64,000 nucleotides of DNA. It comes from Firmicutes bacterium M10-2. Its GTDB lineage: Bacteria > Bacillota_I > Bacilli_A > Erysipelotrichales > Erysipelotrichaceae. The DNA is taken from the NCBI GenBank assembly GCA_000403415.2, contig KE159692.1, positions 319,024 to 383,023 of the forward strand, written 5' to 3'. The position numbers and the translations under genes were made by a program. Shown in pieces: positions 13,310 to 22,263 of this stretch. The notes beneath the pieces are model-generated. The model did not search any database. It worked only from the letters and a program-made list of their open reading frames with translations, and was not told where the DNA came from. Position 1 is the stretch's first letter. Each line of letters starts with the position of its first letter.

Positions 13310-14668
13310 TCATCTTCTTAACGCGTCCAGAAGAGTGCGCTGAGTGACCTCTTTCGACTGGAGGGCTCTCAGCATGTCTTCATCGATCGTGCCCTTTGCC
13401 AGGATGTGATAGATCACGACAGGATCCTGCTGTCCCTGACGATAGATCCTGGCGTTGGCTTGTTGGTACAGCTCAAGGTTCCAGTTTGGCAAGCTGTACC
13501 ACACACCAATGTGACCACCTTTTTGAAGGTTCAGTCCATGCCCGGCACTGGCAGGATGGACCAGCAGCATGTCGATCTTGCCGACATTCCAGTCTTCGAT
13601 GTCCTGGTGCGTGTCCAAGGCGCGCACGCTGTACTGCTTTTCGAAATGGTTTCGGATCCGATCGGCTTCGTGCTTGAAATAGTAGAAGACCATGACCGGC
13701 TGGCCATTGGCGGAAGTCATCAAGTCTTCCAGCTCCAGGAGCTTCATATCATGCAGCGTGTGGACATCTTTGTGATCGGATGTATAGATCTGTCCGGAAG
13801 CAAATTCCGAAAGAAACAAGGTCAGGACGCCAGCATTGGCGGCCATGATCGCGTCGTCCATCTGTCCTTGACACACTTCCAGGATCTTCTCTCGTTTAAA
13901 CGTTTTGTACTTCTGCAAAGCCACTCCAAGATCGATCAAACGGTCGATATAGGCGACAGGCGGAAGGTCGGCGCATTCCGACTGCTTGATACTCATGCAG
14001 ATGTCGCCGACCGTGTCATAAATCTGCTCCTGCGCTCCGTCTTTCACGCCCCAGTCGTATACGACATGGCCATTCATCCGGGCCGGATACAAATATCGGG
14101 CCTGAAAGATTCGCTGTGTTTTTCCCAGGCGTTCCCCCTGATCCATCAAATAGATCTGCGCCCAAAGATCAGGGATGCCTTTCGGGGCAGGAGTTCCGGT
14201 CAGCCCAATAAATCGCTTCGTCGCTGGCATCACACGGCGCAGGGCCTTGAAGCGCTTGGCTTTTGGACTTTTGAAAGTCGACAGCTCATCGATCACGACC
14301 AGCTCGAACGGCCATCGCTGATCAAGGCGTTCAATCAGATCAGTGACATTGTCCTTGCTCACCAGATAGATGTCTTTCCCGGAAGGAATTGGCTCTCTTC
14401 CCTTTGCCATCGGTGCTGTGATCAAAGCCCAGGTCAGGAACCGGGTATGATCCCACTTTTGGATCTCATCCGGCCACGTCGATTCGACGACGCGTTTAGG
14501 ACCGATGATCAGGACCTTTTTGACATCGAACATCAGAAGCTCTGAGATCACGGATAAGGTCGACACCGTCTTGCCGGCACCCATCGGCAGGAACAGACCA
14601 CAGGTGGGCCGATCCAATGCCCACTCGATCGCCTTCGCCTGGTACGAATGCGGGCGGAATACGGTCAT
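13310..14668 (-). CDS. SNF2-type DEAD/DEAH-box helicase, phage replication
   Basis: 452 aa. Motif I LPMGAGKTVSTLS, Ia IIGPKRVVEST, II VVIDELSTFK, III LTGTPAPKG; the second RecA domain has HPASAGHGLNLQKG (V) and QANARIYRQGQ (VI). This is the short phage SNF2-like helicase usually next to a VRR-NUC protein. The ATG at 14,668 overlaps the nuclease stop by 4 nt and has GGAGGGAAGT before it; an upstream in-frame ATG at 14,695 is less likely. An in-register antisense frame of 379 codons exists here but shows no domain. Confidence 0.92.
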   Translation of the reverse strand: MTVFRPHSYQAKAIEWALDRPTCGLFLPMGAGKTVSTLSVISELLMFDVKKVLIIGPKRVVESTWPDEIQKWDHTRFLTWALITAPMAKGREPIPSGKDIYLVSKDNVTDLIERLDQRWPFELVVIDELSTFKSPKAKRFKALRRVMPATKRFIGLTGTPAPKGIPDLWAQIYLMDQGERLGKTQRIFQARYLYPARMNGHVVYDWGVKDGAQEQIYDTVGDICMSIKQSECADLPPVAYIDRLIDLGVALQKYKTFKREKILEVCQGQMDDAIMAANAGVLTLFLSEFASGQIYTSDHKDVHTLHDMKLLELEDLMTSANGQPVMVFYYFKHEADRIRNHFEKQYSVRALDTHQDIEDWNVGKIDMLLVHPASAGHGLNLQKGGHIGVWYSLPNWNLELYQQANARIYRQGQQDPVVIYHILAKGTIDEDMLRALQSKEVTQRTLLDALRR

Positions 14669-14955
14669 ACTTCCCTCCGGAACCTCAGCGCGCACATCAT
14701 TCTGTCAACCATCTCTTTGTTCCAGATCACGAAGACCGGAACGTTTTGATGCTGAAGCTGCTGGATCTGATATTTCTGCACTTTCGATAAGCGGCCAGAG
14801 TCGCGTTTCAATTCAACGAAAAACTGGATCCCGTACAAAGTGCACCACCGATCCGGAACGCCCTGCATTCCTGGTGATGTGAATTTCCAGCACAGACCTC
14901 CCTTCGCTTCGATTCTTTCCTTCAAATACTTCTCAACGTCTCTTTCGTATTCCAC
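14665..14955 (-). CDS. VRR-NUC domain nuclease
   Basis: 96 aa from a GTG at 14,955 with AGGAGG 6 nt upstream. The core is GGLCWKFTSPGMQGVPDRW (the D), then FFVELKRDSGRLSKVQ (E-x-K), then an end strand VPVFVIWN: the PD-(D/E)XK pattern of stand-alone VRR-NUC proteins. In phages these act with the neighbouring SNF2-like helicase, probably on branched DNA. The first ATG-type frame at 14,997 has no site. Confidence 0.88.
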   Translation of the reverse strand: MEYERDVEKYLKERIEAKGGLCWKFTSPGMQGVPDRWCTLYGIQFFVELKRDSGRLSKVQKYQIQQLQHQNVPVFVIWNKEMVDRMMCALRFRREV

Positions 14956-14979
14956 TTTTCTCCTCCTATCTGTGCGTAC

Positions 14980-15268
14980 GGCAACAAATGGCAACAAAGT
15001 CAGGGGTATTTCTAAAATATAAAAAATGCCACTTTATAGGATTTATAGAATTTCTATACCCCTTTATTTCCTATAATTCCTATATACTCATATTTATTAC
15101 TTTACCGATTAAAGTTTGTTTACTTTGTAGCCAAAGCGCCTATATCCCCTTTATTTATCGGGGCTTAAGCCGGCAACAAAGTTAAAAAGTTTGTTTGTTT
15201 TTGTTGCCGATAGCCTACACTCTGTTGCCGTCCTTCTTAATCAAATTATTTTTTTAACCGGCAACAAA
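14980..15268. repeat. GGCAACAAA repeat cluster, possible phage origin
   Basis: A 290-bp gap between primase and VRR-NUC genes. GGCAACAAA occurs at 14,980, 14,990, 15,172 and 15,260, and inverted as TTTGTTGCC at 15,200 and TGTTGCC at 15,223. Between them lies very A+T-rich DNA. Iterons plus an A+T-rich segment beside replication genes suggest an origin, though a regulatory region is an alternative. Confidence 0.5.
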
Positions 15269-15271
15269 CTT

Positions 15272-17626
15272 TTACTTCCTGAAGCCCCGTTGATTCCCGT
15301 ATATACCCATTTTTAACGTGCTTTTTGCCCTTTCCCATCCGCATTTCTCGATGATCATCTTGATCTCACGCTGGTCGGAATTGGGGAAATTGGCCTTGCT
15401 TCCGCCCAGCAGTTCGCACCATACTTCGAGTGCGCAGACCTTCGTTCGCTCTTCTGTGCCTTCATTATTCGGGTCGTTCAACCACTCGACGCGCTCCCAT
15501 ATATCCAGTTTGGCCCAATTCGTCGGCAGCTTCCTTTCCAGGTAGTTGCGGATAAGATCTTCTCGACTGGACTTGAAGCGGAACTCTTCCTGCTTGTCGA
15601 GTGCCATGGCTTCCAGTTCTGGTTTCAGAAAAAGTTCTTCCCCTTCTTTATAGCGGACGTAGGCTTCGGCAAAGATCTGATCGCGTTCTTTCGGCAGCTC
15701 CTTGAAAAGGTCTTTCGTTACCGGGTGCTGGCGTACGAGAAGTGGCCAGTATCGGCGGTTGCCCGCATAGTCCCGAAGGAACTCCACATCGTTGGTCGTA
15801 CCGAAAAAAACGCACTGGCGTGGGTTGTTCGACACCCGTCTTCCGTAGGCTTTGCGGTACTTGTCATGCGTCTTGGTCAGGAACTGGCGCTGTCCTTCGA
15901 TGTCGGTACGTCTGGTGAACGTCAGTTCGGCCAGCTCGATGATCCATGAGCCGTCGAGCGCCTCGTAGGCTTCTTTTCCCTTGATGTCGCTGATCGTATC
16001 GTTGAACCACTTTCCGCCCAGTGTCGAGAATGTCCAGCTCTTGCCTGTGCCCTGTTGAGGGCCGACAAGGACCAGAGTGTAGTCCATCTTGCAACCGGGT
16101 TCCATGACCCGCTTCACGCAGGCTGTGATGGCCTTGCGTGTGACCGCTCGTGTGTATTCGGAGTCTTCGACCCCGTGATAGTCGATAAACAGCGTGTCCA
16201 GACGCGAAGTCCCGTCCCATGCCGGCAGGCCGTTGAGATAGTCCCGAACCGGATGGAACTCGTTGCGCTGGTGTACGACGCGCAGGCCGTCCTCGATCGC
16301 GCTCTTGCCTTTGAGCTGATACTTCTTCTCGAGATAATAGCGCAGCTGGGCGTCGTCGCTGTCCGACCATCCGGGCTTGGTGCTGTCATATCTCCACCAT
16401 GGCATACTGCCGGACTTGACCGGATAGCCGTTGAACAGATCATCTCCTCCGATTCCTTTCAGCGCTTCATCGTTGGTCAGGATCAGCACAACATTGTCGA
16501 TCGTCGTCTTGATATTGCCTCGCTTGTCCGTCTCAAGCTCTGTTAGCCAGCTCGTATCCGTCCCTTCCAGATCCTTGAAATCTTCTTCTGCGTTGCTGTA
16601 TCGTTCTTTCATCAATGTTGCCTTGCAGTCCGGATCTTCTTCGCAGAAGTCGAGCATCCGCGTCCAGGACGGGCGTTTTACCGTTGGAGTGCCTGGTGTA
16701 AGGTCTTCATCCAGATCACGGAACAAATGGATCCTGACCAGGTCGAACGCGTTGCACAGCTGCGTGCTGATCGGATCTGTTGCATGGTTCGAATAGGCGA
16801 ACTTGTCGTCATAGACCACAAGACCCTTTTCAGTGGAGCCGTGAATGTACGTATAGCGGTCCTCGCTGTCTGTAGCCTCATAGACGTCGGGCAGAAACTT
16901 GGCGATGGCCTCCTGGATCGAGTATGTACGGCAGAAGGCGCCGACGAAGCCCGTCTTTGAAAGCGGGTCCTCCTGCTTGTCGACGGCCCTCTTATGGAGC
17001 TCCTGCTGTCTTGATGATCGTGGCCAGCTCGTAATGTCTTTCCAGTCGATGTATTCGTCAAGCAGCAAGTCCGGATCCAGTTTCTTCCCTTCCTGCTCGT
17101 AGAACTCATATACGCCGTCTTTTGGCGTGGATGGCCAGAACATCAATCTCGCTGCCTGATAGGTCGTGTCGTCGAAGTAGTCGATCCCGAGCATCGAAGC
17201 GACCATGCGAGCCAAAGGCTCGTACTCGTCCGGATCGATCTCTCTTGATAGTGGGACGATCAGCCGATATTTCGGCTTTTCGGGAACGTGTTTGTGCGTT
17301 GAGTACATAGCCAGGCAATTGCCCGGAAAGACGTGCTGCACTGCCTCCCAAAACCCGACCGGCGCGAAGTCGATATCGAGCGTGATCAGCGATCGTTTGA
17401 TGATGGACAGGCTGTTGCGGTGGCCGTCCTTGAGATACCCGCCGACAAAGCCTCCCACATCTTTAATGGCCCCCTGTTCCTTCTTCGACATCCTTCGATA
17501 TTCCTGGACTGTCTCTTTTGTATGGTAAGCCGGCCGGATCCGATCGAGCAGCTCATCCCAAGTGACGGACTCGTTGCGATAGGGATCCTGCCAGCGGTTC
17601 TTACATGTAGCGATTCGAAATTGCAT
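15272..17626 (-). CDS. Phage primase-helicase, VirE (virulence-associated E) family
   Basis: 784 aa. The N-terminal 300 residues look like an archaeo-eukaryotic-type primase/polymerase region (SLITLDIDFAP with the catalytic-type acids, then KPKYRLIVPLSREID). The C-terminal half is the VirE superfamily-3-like ATPase: GPQQGTGKSWTFSTLGG (Walker A), LDGSWIIELAEL (Walker B), VFFGTTNDVEFLRD (sensor), RRYWPL. It primes and unwinds phage DNA. The ATG at 17,626 has AGAGGTG 6-7 nt upstream. Confidence 0.9.
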   Translation of the reverse strand: MQFRIATCKNRWQDPYRNESVTWDELLDRIRPAYHTKETVQEYRRMSKKEQGAIKDVGGFVGGYLKDGHRNSLSIIKRSLITLDIDFAPVGFWEAVQHVFPGNCLAMYSTHKHVPEKPKYRLIVPLSREIDPDEYEPLARMVASMLGIDYFDDTTYQAARLMFWPSTPKDGVYEFYEQEGKKLDPDLLLDEYIDWKDITSWPRSSRQQELHKRAVDKQEDPLSKTGFVGAFCRTYSIQEAIAKFLPDVYEATDSEDRYTYIHGSTEKGLVVYDDKFAYSNHATDPISTQLCNAFDLVRIHLFRDLDEDLTPGTPTVKRPSWTRMLDFCEEDPDCKATLMKERYSNAEEDFKDLEGTDTSWLTELETDKRGNIKTTIDNVVLILTNDEALKGIGGDDLFNGYPVKSGSMPWWRYDSTKPGWSDSDDAQLRYYLEKKYQLKGKSAIEDGLRVVHQRNEFHPVRDYLNGLPAWDGTSRLDTLFIDYHGVEDSEYTRAVTRKAITACVKRVMEPGCKMDYTLVLVGPQQGTGKSWTFSTLGGKWFNDTISDIKGKEAYEALDGSWIIELAELTFTRRTDIEGQRQFLTKTHDKYRKAYGRRVSNNPRQCVFFGTTNDVEFLRDYAGNRRYWPLLVRQHPVTKDLFKELPKERDQIFAEAYVRYKEGEELFLKPELEAMALDKQEEFRFKSSREDLIRNYLERKLPTNWAKLDIWERVEWLNDPNNEGTEERTKVCALEVWCELLGGSKANFPNSDQREIKMIIEKCGWERAKSTLKMGIYGNQRGFRK

Positions 17627-17638
17627 CGCATTCACCTC

Positions 17639-19603
17639 TTAATCTTTCTTATAGTAATCGGATACAAATCCGTCGGCCGTCAGGATCAGTCCTGGCGCCC
17701 AGTCAATCGGTTCGGCCATCAGATCCTCCAGAATCTGTAAAGACTCTTCAGCCCGATCGGCCGGAACTTCGCAGATGATCTCGTCATGAACATGAGCGAT
17801 GATCCGGAAATCGGTTCTTTTAGTCACCCGTTCGAGTGCTACGGCCAGACAGTCCCGCGCGATGGCCTGAACGATATTCTCCGTCAGCTTCCCGCCAAAG
17901 GTATCGACGCGCGACATCTTCGTTCCTGTGTGTTTCGCGTACGAGATTTTGTCGTCCTTGAGCGTCGGCATCCAGTAGGCCATGCACCGCCCAGAAGGCA
18001 ACTGGATGAATACATAACCTGGCCGACGAATGAACCGGATGCCGTGGCGGAGATTTACAGCCTCCCCATTGAGGCATCGCTTGAAGCCCGATTCGATTGA
18101 ACGCCATAACTTGCATATGTGAGGCGAAGCCCCTCGCCACTTCCTTACGATTTCTTTCATCTCTGTCTCATTAAGCCCCATCTTGTCGGCACCAAACGCG
18201 ATCAGCGCGCCAATACCACCCTGATAGCCCAAAGCCAATTCTGCCACCTTGCCCTGTTTGCGCAGATGGCTGTTGACTCCATGCTTCTCGACTGGTACGC
18301 CGAACATCTGGCTGGCTGAAGCACAATAGATATCTTTCCCGTCGGCAAAGGCTTTCATGCGCCACCCTTCATCAGCCAGCCAGGCAATCACTCTTGCTTC
18401 GATGGCACTATAGTCAGCCACGATCAATTTGTGGCCTTCTTCTGGCACGATCACGGTCCGAATGAGAGTCTTGGCTGCTTCGGTGATCGATCCGTACAAT
18501 AGTGTCAGCATGTCGAAGTCGTTGTTGAGCACACATTGACGCGCTGGATCGAAGTCGTAGAACGCCAATTTAGAGGGCATATTTTGAAATTGGACCAAAC
18601 GTCCGGCCCATCGTCCGGTACGGCCGCCAAAGAAGCGGAAGCATCCGCGCACACGGCCGTCATCGGAAACGCATTTAGTCATCGCGATATATTTTTTGAT
18701 CGAGCTCGATCCGGACTCTAAGCGAAGCTCCAGAACTCTTCTAACATCCTCCGGGAGCTCGCCTTTGAGCAGTTCCTTGATCGTCGGCTTGTTGAGCGAC
18801 TCGATCTGCATCCCAGTCTCCTGATAGATCCACTCCTTGAGCTGGATGATCGAGTTCAGGTTGATACCGCCCGTGATCTTCTCGCATTCTTCTTTCATCT
18901 CTTTGACCATGAGCGGGTATTTTTCTGTCAAGTTCTTGATCATCGTCATCTCGAGACGTACTCCAGTATCATTGATTCGCTGATCAATGCAGTAGCGCAT
19001 CCACTCCTCTTCCGGCATCGGGTATCGCCGCAGCTTGTTGTAGATCTCTTGTTCGACCTCGACGTCGCGTTTGTTGTAGAAGACGAAGCGCCCCCACTTT
19101 TCGGGATCGTCTTCGGGCATGTTCCGTGTCCGTCCTCCATTGGCTTTTGTCGGCTTGCACGGCTTGGAGAAGTAGTTGATCAGAAGAGTTCCGGCGCTGT
19201 CTTTGGCCAACTCGCACCCGATCGCTTCGGCACAATGTTTCAGAGATGCAGGCAAGCCCAGCTCGCACGCGTGGATCATCGTGCAGTACCAGGCTTTCGG
19301 ATCAAGGTAATTATGGTTTTTTCCATCGCCAAACGCGTGCGACAGACAGATCCTTTCGAAGCTGGCATTGTGCGCCACCTTCATTACTTCGGGGTCCAGG
19401 ATGTCCCGTAGCACCTTCGCCGGCATGGTCTTCCGGGTCGGCATCTCGATGACCTGGACCGGATCGTCGTTATAAGCAAAAGCGAGGAGCAGGATCTGAA
19501 ATCCGGCATCCTCGCAGTAGTTGTATACAGATGATTTGCCGAGGTCGATCGGCGAGTACGTTTCAAGGTCGATGTGCAGCACCCTAGGCGAACGGGTCTT
19601 CAT
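17639..19603 (-). CDS. Phage DNA polymerase, family A
   Basis: 654 aa. The 3'-5' exonuclease shows HIDLETYS, AHNASFE and YNKRDVEVE. The polymerase shows VADYSAIEARVIAWLA (motif A), KVAELALGYQGG (motif B) and HVHDEI (motif C). There is no 5'-3' exonuclease, as usual for phage versions. The ATG at 19,603 starts just before the exonuclease motif and overlaps the previous gene by 20 nt; a 30-residue in-frame extension upstream looks non-coding. Confidence 0.95.
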   Translation of the reverse strand: MKTRSPRVLHIDLETYSPIDLGKSSVYNYCEDAGFQILLLAFAYNDDPVQVIEMPTRKTMPAKVLRDILDPEVMKVAHNASFERICLSHAFGDGKNHNYLDPKAWYCTMIHACELGLPASLKHCAEAIGCELAKDSAGTLLINYFSKPCKPTKANGGRTRNMPEDDPEKWGRFVFYNKRDVEVEQEIYNKLRRYPMPEEEWMRYCIDQRINDTGVRLEMTMIKNLTEKYPLMVKEMKEECEKITGGINLNSIIQLKEWIYQETGMQIESLNKPTIKELLKGELPEDVRRVLELRLESGSSSIKKYIAMTKCVSDDGRVRGCFRFFGGRTGRWAGRLVQFQNMPSKLAFYDFDPARQCVLNNDFDMLTLLYGSITEAAKTLIRTVIVPEEGHKLIVADYSAIEARVIAWLADEGWRMKAFADGKDIYCASASQMFGVPVEKHGVNSHLRKQGKVAELALGYQGGIGALIAFGADKMGLNETEMKEIVRKWRGASPHICKLWRSIESGFKRCLNGEAVNLRHGIRFIRRPGYVFIQLPSGRCMAYWMPTLKDDKISYAKHTGTKMSRVDTFGGKLTENIVQAIARDCLAVALERVTKRTDFRIIAHVHDEIICEVPADRAEESLQILEDLMAEPIDWAPGLILTADGFVSDYYKKD

Positions 19604-20216
19604 CGTTGTCGCCGCTGCCAAAAGCCGATGCCGAGGCCATGTCTGCGAAATCCGACTCTGCCGATGCGGATCCGGTACCCAGCGGTTCGCCATCCGACAT
19701 CTTGCACACGTTGTTCAACCCTTTCGAGATACCCATACCACCCTGCGGGTGATTATACGGATACATGGACAGCGTGACCTGGCAATAGTCGCCGCCCTGA
19801 ATGTCTTCTTCGCCAAGATGGACGAGTGCCCCGTCCTGGACGGCTACGACGCCCGGCTTGTTCTTGCGCTTCAGGTTCATCAGGTAACAGCCTTTCACGT
19901 CTTCCGCATCCAGCGAGTCAGGACGCAGATCGGAATCGCAGTCGATCAGGATACCCTTGTTGCCGCCGTCCGGACGGATGAGTGGCGTCTTCCCCTTAGA
20001 CTGGAACTTTGCCCCGTGTTTCTTCACGCCGGCTTCGAAAGCCGCCTTGTAGGCCGCGTTGATCGCGTTCAATGTCTTCTTGTCTTCCTTGTCGATCAGG
20101 ATGGCCACGCTGTACGATGGCTCCGAGTCCTGATTTTCCGATGCGTATGGTGCGAATAAGTGCGGCCATACGATCCGCACGGTTCCAGTTCTTACATCTT
20201 CTGGTCTTTTTGCCAT
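19584..20216 (-). CDS. DUF2815 protein, probable phage ssDNA-binding protein
   Basis: 210 aa. Begins with TGTVRIVWPHLFAPYAS and a beta-rich core (YSVAILIDKEDKKT, GCYLMNLKRKNKPGVV, YCQVTLSMYPYNHPQGG), the DUF2815 pattern. The tail is low complexity and acidic and ends DNDEDPFA, like the DDDIPF tip through which SSB recruits partners. It lies between polymerase and DUF2800 genes, with GGAGG before the start. SSB role inferred. Confidence 0.82.
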   Translation of the reverse strand: MAKRPEDVRTGTVRIVWPHLFAPYASENQDSEPSYSVAILIDKEDKKTLNAINAAYKAAFEAGVKKHGAKFQSKGKTPLIRPDGGNKGILIDCDSDLRPDSLDAEDVKGCYLMNLKRKNKPGVVAVQDGALVHLGEEDIQGGDYCQVTLSMYPYNHPQGGMGISKGLNNVCKMSDGEPLGTGSASAESDFADMASASAFGSGDNDEDPFA

Positions 20217-20218
20217 GA

Positions 20219-21340
20219 TTATTCTCCTCCTTTGATCATGTCGCTAAAATCTTCGACCGCATCCGAATAGACGGGCCTTTTATCTGTGATTGGAACAAGC
20301 ACAGGCTTGCCGCGCGGTTTATCGATATAAACCTCCGCCAATTCTGCGAAACGCTTTTTTCCGCACATCTTTTCAAGGCCGCCAATGCCAAGCAGCTCTT
20401 TCGGCTTATAGAGCTTGTTTTCTTCGTATCCTTCAGCAAGCAGCTTCTGGACGAGACTTTCTTTATCGCTGATCGTACGTCGGCTCGTCCCTTCGACAAC
20501 TTTCCAGCCTTCGAATTCTGCTCCTTCCAAAGCTTGTCTTAAAGCTTCGTCCTGAAGTTCTTTGGCCCACGCCTGGATCGGATCGAGCTCATTAAGAAGC
20601 AGAGAGATCTCTTTTTGAGAAAGAAGATGTCGTCTTCGATAGGCTGCGATCTCTTCCATCTGCGCGGCTCTTGCTTTGCATGTCGATCGCGCCTTGCAGA
20701 ATCGGCAGTGAGCGCCGGCGCATGCTTCTCCTTCGCCGGTCATTGCTTTTTGAGCGGCTGGAACAACGATCGTTTCAAGCCAGTCAAGAATGGCTGTTTT
20801 GGTCGTCTCCCACGACGCTACGTTTTGGATCCTAGGCTGGAAGATGTGCAGTGTCACTCGTTCGAAGTCATAGAAGCTTCCGAGCAGATCGATCGCGCCG
20901 GCCGCATAAAGCATCAGCTGAGAGTTTTCTTCCGGATCGACCGGGACGCCTTTGCCATACTTGAAGTCGATCACATCAAGTCCGGCGTCAGACACGATCA
21001 AGGTGTCGCCTGTTCCAAAACCAGACGGAACCCAGCGCGAATAGTCGAGACGTTCTTCGATCAGCAGTTCCGGACTGTTGTGGCTGTTATAGATGCTGAC
21101 CACATAGTCTTTGTAGTCGGTCGTGGCCTCATCCATCTCCTTGTCGGAGCACTCGATCTTCTTTCGCCCCTTCGACTTCCACTTCTTCAGCTTCTCTTCA
21201 CAGATCGAGTGGGCAAGCGTGCCTTCCTGCGTGTAAATGGTGTCGGTATTCGGGAACGTCGATTCGAGCTTGGCTGAAACTGGACAGTTCAGCCATTTGC
21301 TCGATGACGATGCCGATAAGAACGCGTGTTGGCTAGGCAT
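20219..21340 (-). CDS. DUF2800 nuclease, RecB/AddB-like
   Basis: 373 aa. An N-terminal CP at residue 19 and a cluster CAGAHCRFCKARSTC near 215-229 fit a 4Fe-4S cluster. Between them GFGTGDTLIVSDAGLDVIDFKYGKG supplies the nuclease motif D-x(n)-D-x-K. This is the iron-sulphur PD-(D/E)XK architecture of Cas4 and AddB. Likely a recombination or end-processing exonuclease working with the DUF2815 protein. It overlaps the upstream gene by 8 nt. Confidence 0.85.
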   Translation of the reverse strand: MPSQHAFLSASSSSKWLNCPVSAKLESTFPNTDTIYTQEGTLAHSICEEKLKKWKSKGRKKIECSDKEMDEATTDYKDYVVSIYNSHNSPELLIEERLDYSRWVPSGFGTGDTLIVSDAGLDVIDFKYGKGVPVDPEENSQLMLYAAGAIDLLGSFYDFERVTLHIFQPRIQNVASWETTKTAILDWLETIVVPAAQKAMTGEGEACAGAHCRFCKARSTCKARAAQMEEIAAYRRRHLLSQKEISLLLNELDPIQAWAKELQDEALRQALEGAEFEGWKVVEGTSRRTISDKESLVQKLLAEGYEENKLYKPKELLGIGGLEKMCGKKRFAELAEVYIDKPRGKPVLVPITDKRPVYSDAVEDFSDMIKGGE

Positions 21341-21731
21341 GATCGATCAGCTCCATCAGCTCGCCGTACTTCGCAAGGTCGAGTGTCGTTAGATTCTTGG
21401 CGCCAAGCTGGCTCAGCAGAGCCTTGAATCTAGGCCCGTCCAGTTTTGACATCGCGGCCGCTCGAACTTCTTCGAGTGTGTAGGTCTTCTTTTCTGTTGG
21501 TTCAGCTTTGGTTTGAGTGTTGGTTTTGGTCACTTCTGGTCGCTTGATCGCCTGCTTGGTTGCGTGCTCGTCTTCGAACGGTCTGTCCAGATCGTCTTTG
21601 GTCAGTTTCTGTTTTTCTAAGGTGAATCCCATCTGATTGGGTTCGATCGTGGCCGATGGGTTGGCTAGGAAGCCCATCAGCTGGGCTTCGATTTCGGCGT
21701 AGCTGTCGCCTGTGATTTCTACTCTTATCAT
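21333..21731 (-). CDS. Phage hypothetical protein
   Basis: 132 aa. Starts MIRVEITGDSYAEIEAQLMGFL, has a disordered T/K/E-rich middle (residues 60-85) and a helical C-terminus (LEEVRAAAMSKLDG...LLSQLGAKNLTTLD). The C-terminal part resembles small SAP/LEM-like helical segments. AGGAGG precedes the ATG. It is a frequent neighbour of DUF2800 genes but has no assigned function. Confidence 0.6.
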   Translation of the reverse strand: MIRVEITGDSYAEIEAQLMGFLANPSATIEPNQMGFTLEKQKLTKDDLDRPFEDEHATKQAIKRPEVTKTNTQTKAEPTEKKTYTLEEVRAAAMSKLDGPRFKALLSQLGAKNLTTLDLAKYGELMELIDHA

Positions 21732-21740
21732 TCTTTCCTC

Positions 21741-21941
21741 CTATATATGTTTTTGTTGCGTTGACGGCTCGTCTCGACCGCAGATCAGGTCGCGATGACG
21801 TTTCTCGCGTGCTGCTTCTTGTCGTGCAGCAAAGTGCAAGTAGCTGACGCAGTCGCCATGACAAGTCGGACTGCGTTTCGGGCACCGATAGCATGGCGCT
21901 GTAGCGCCCGGCTTCCTTGGTTCACCCATTCTTTTAGGCAC
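21741..21941 (-). CDS. Small cysteine-rich phage protein
   Basis: 66 aa from a GTG at 21,941 with GGAGG 7 nt upstream (an ATG four codons later is the alternative). CYRCPKRSPTCHGDC gives a likely zinc knuckle, followed by YLHF and an arginine-rich helix (RQEAAREKRHRD). This C-x2-C-x6-C-x3-C form recurs in small Firmicutes phage proteins. Function unknown. Confidence 0.65.
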   Translation of the reverse strand: MPKRMGEPRKPGATAPCYRCPKRSPTCHGDCVSYLHFAARQEAAREKRHRDLICGRDEPSTQQKHI

Positions 21942-22084
21942 CTTGCAGCCTCCGAGGCGGCGCTTACGAGCTGATTTCGCTCGCTGGCATATAAAACATT
22001 AGTTTCTTCAAGGCTTTGGATCAGCGAAATGCTTTCCAGAAGCTCTCCGATACATCGGTGAGTCCAATTTTCTAGGTTAGTCAT
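21785..22084 (-). CDS. Uncertain phage ORF, only the N-terminal part convincing
   Basis: 99 aa, MTNLENWTHRCIGELLESISLIQSLEETNV..., with AAAGGGAT before the ATG. The first 53 residues look like a real helical protein. The rest (from WVNQGSRALQRHA) overlaps the cysteine-rich gene by 157 nt in another frame and looks like out-of-frame translation. Either the genes truly overlap or a frameshift near 21,930 removed the original end. Confidence 0.4.
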   Translation of the reverse strand: MTNLENWTHRCIGELLESISLIQSLEETNVLYASERNQLVSAASEAARCLKEWVNQGSRALQRHAIGARNAVRLVMATASATCTLLHDKKQHARNVIAT

Positions 22085-22263
22085 TTTTTATCCCTTTCTA
22101 TCCTCCCGACCCCCTCACCAAGGCTCCAGGCCAAAGAAAGGAGAATTAACTTATGAATAATGTATAGTAGACAGCGCCTGAAACCCTTGTGGCAGAGCCG
22201 GGAGGTATGGTATACTGTTGATGGGTATATTTTTTTTTGAGGGTTTTTATAAGCCCTCCTTTT
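22085..22263. other. Gene-free segment with a short rightward transcription unit
   Basis: No protein gene seen. On the plus strand an extended -10-like TGGTATACT (about 22,207-22,215) is followed after some 30 nt by a hairpin GAGGG/CCCTC and TTTTTT (22,241-22,267), a rightward terminator facing the leftward genes. On the minus strand the stretch from 22,206 down is G+C-rich in places (GGCTCTGCC, GAGGGGGTCGGGAGG). Confidence 0.4.

Noticed and set aside
13406..14545. 379-codon open frame antisense to the SNF2-like helicase
   Set aside because: It is in the same antisense register as the endonuclease in the intein but shows no domain, no ribosome binding site and no sensible composition. It shows that such frames can stay open by codon usage alone, so openness was not used as the main evidence for the intein endonuclease.
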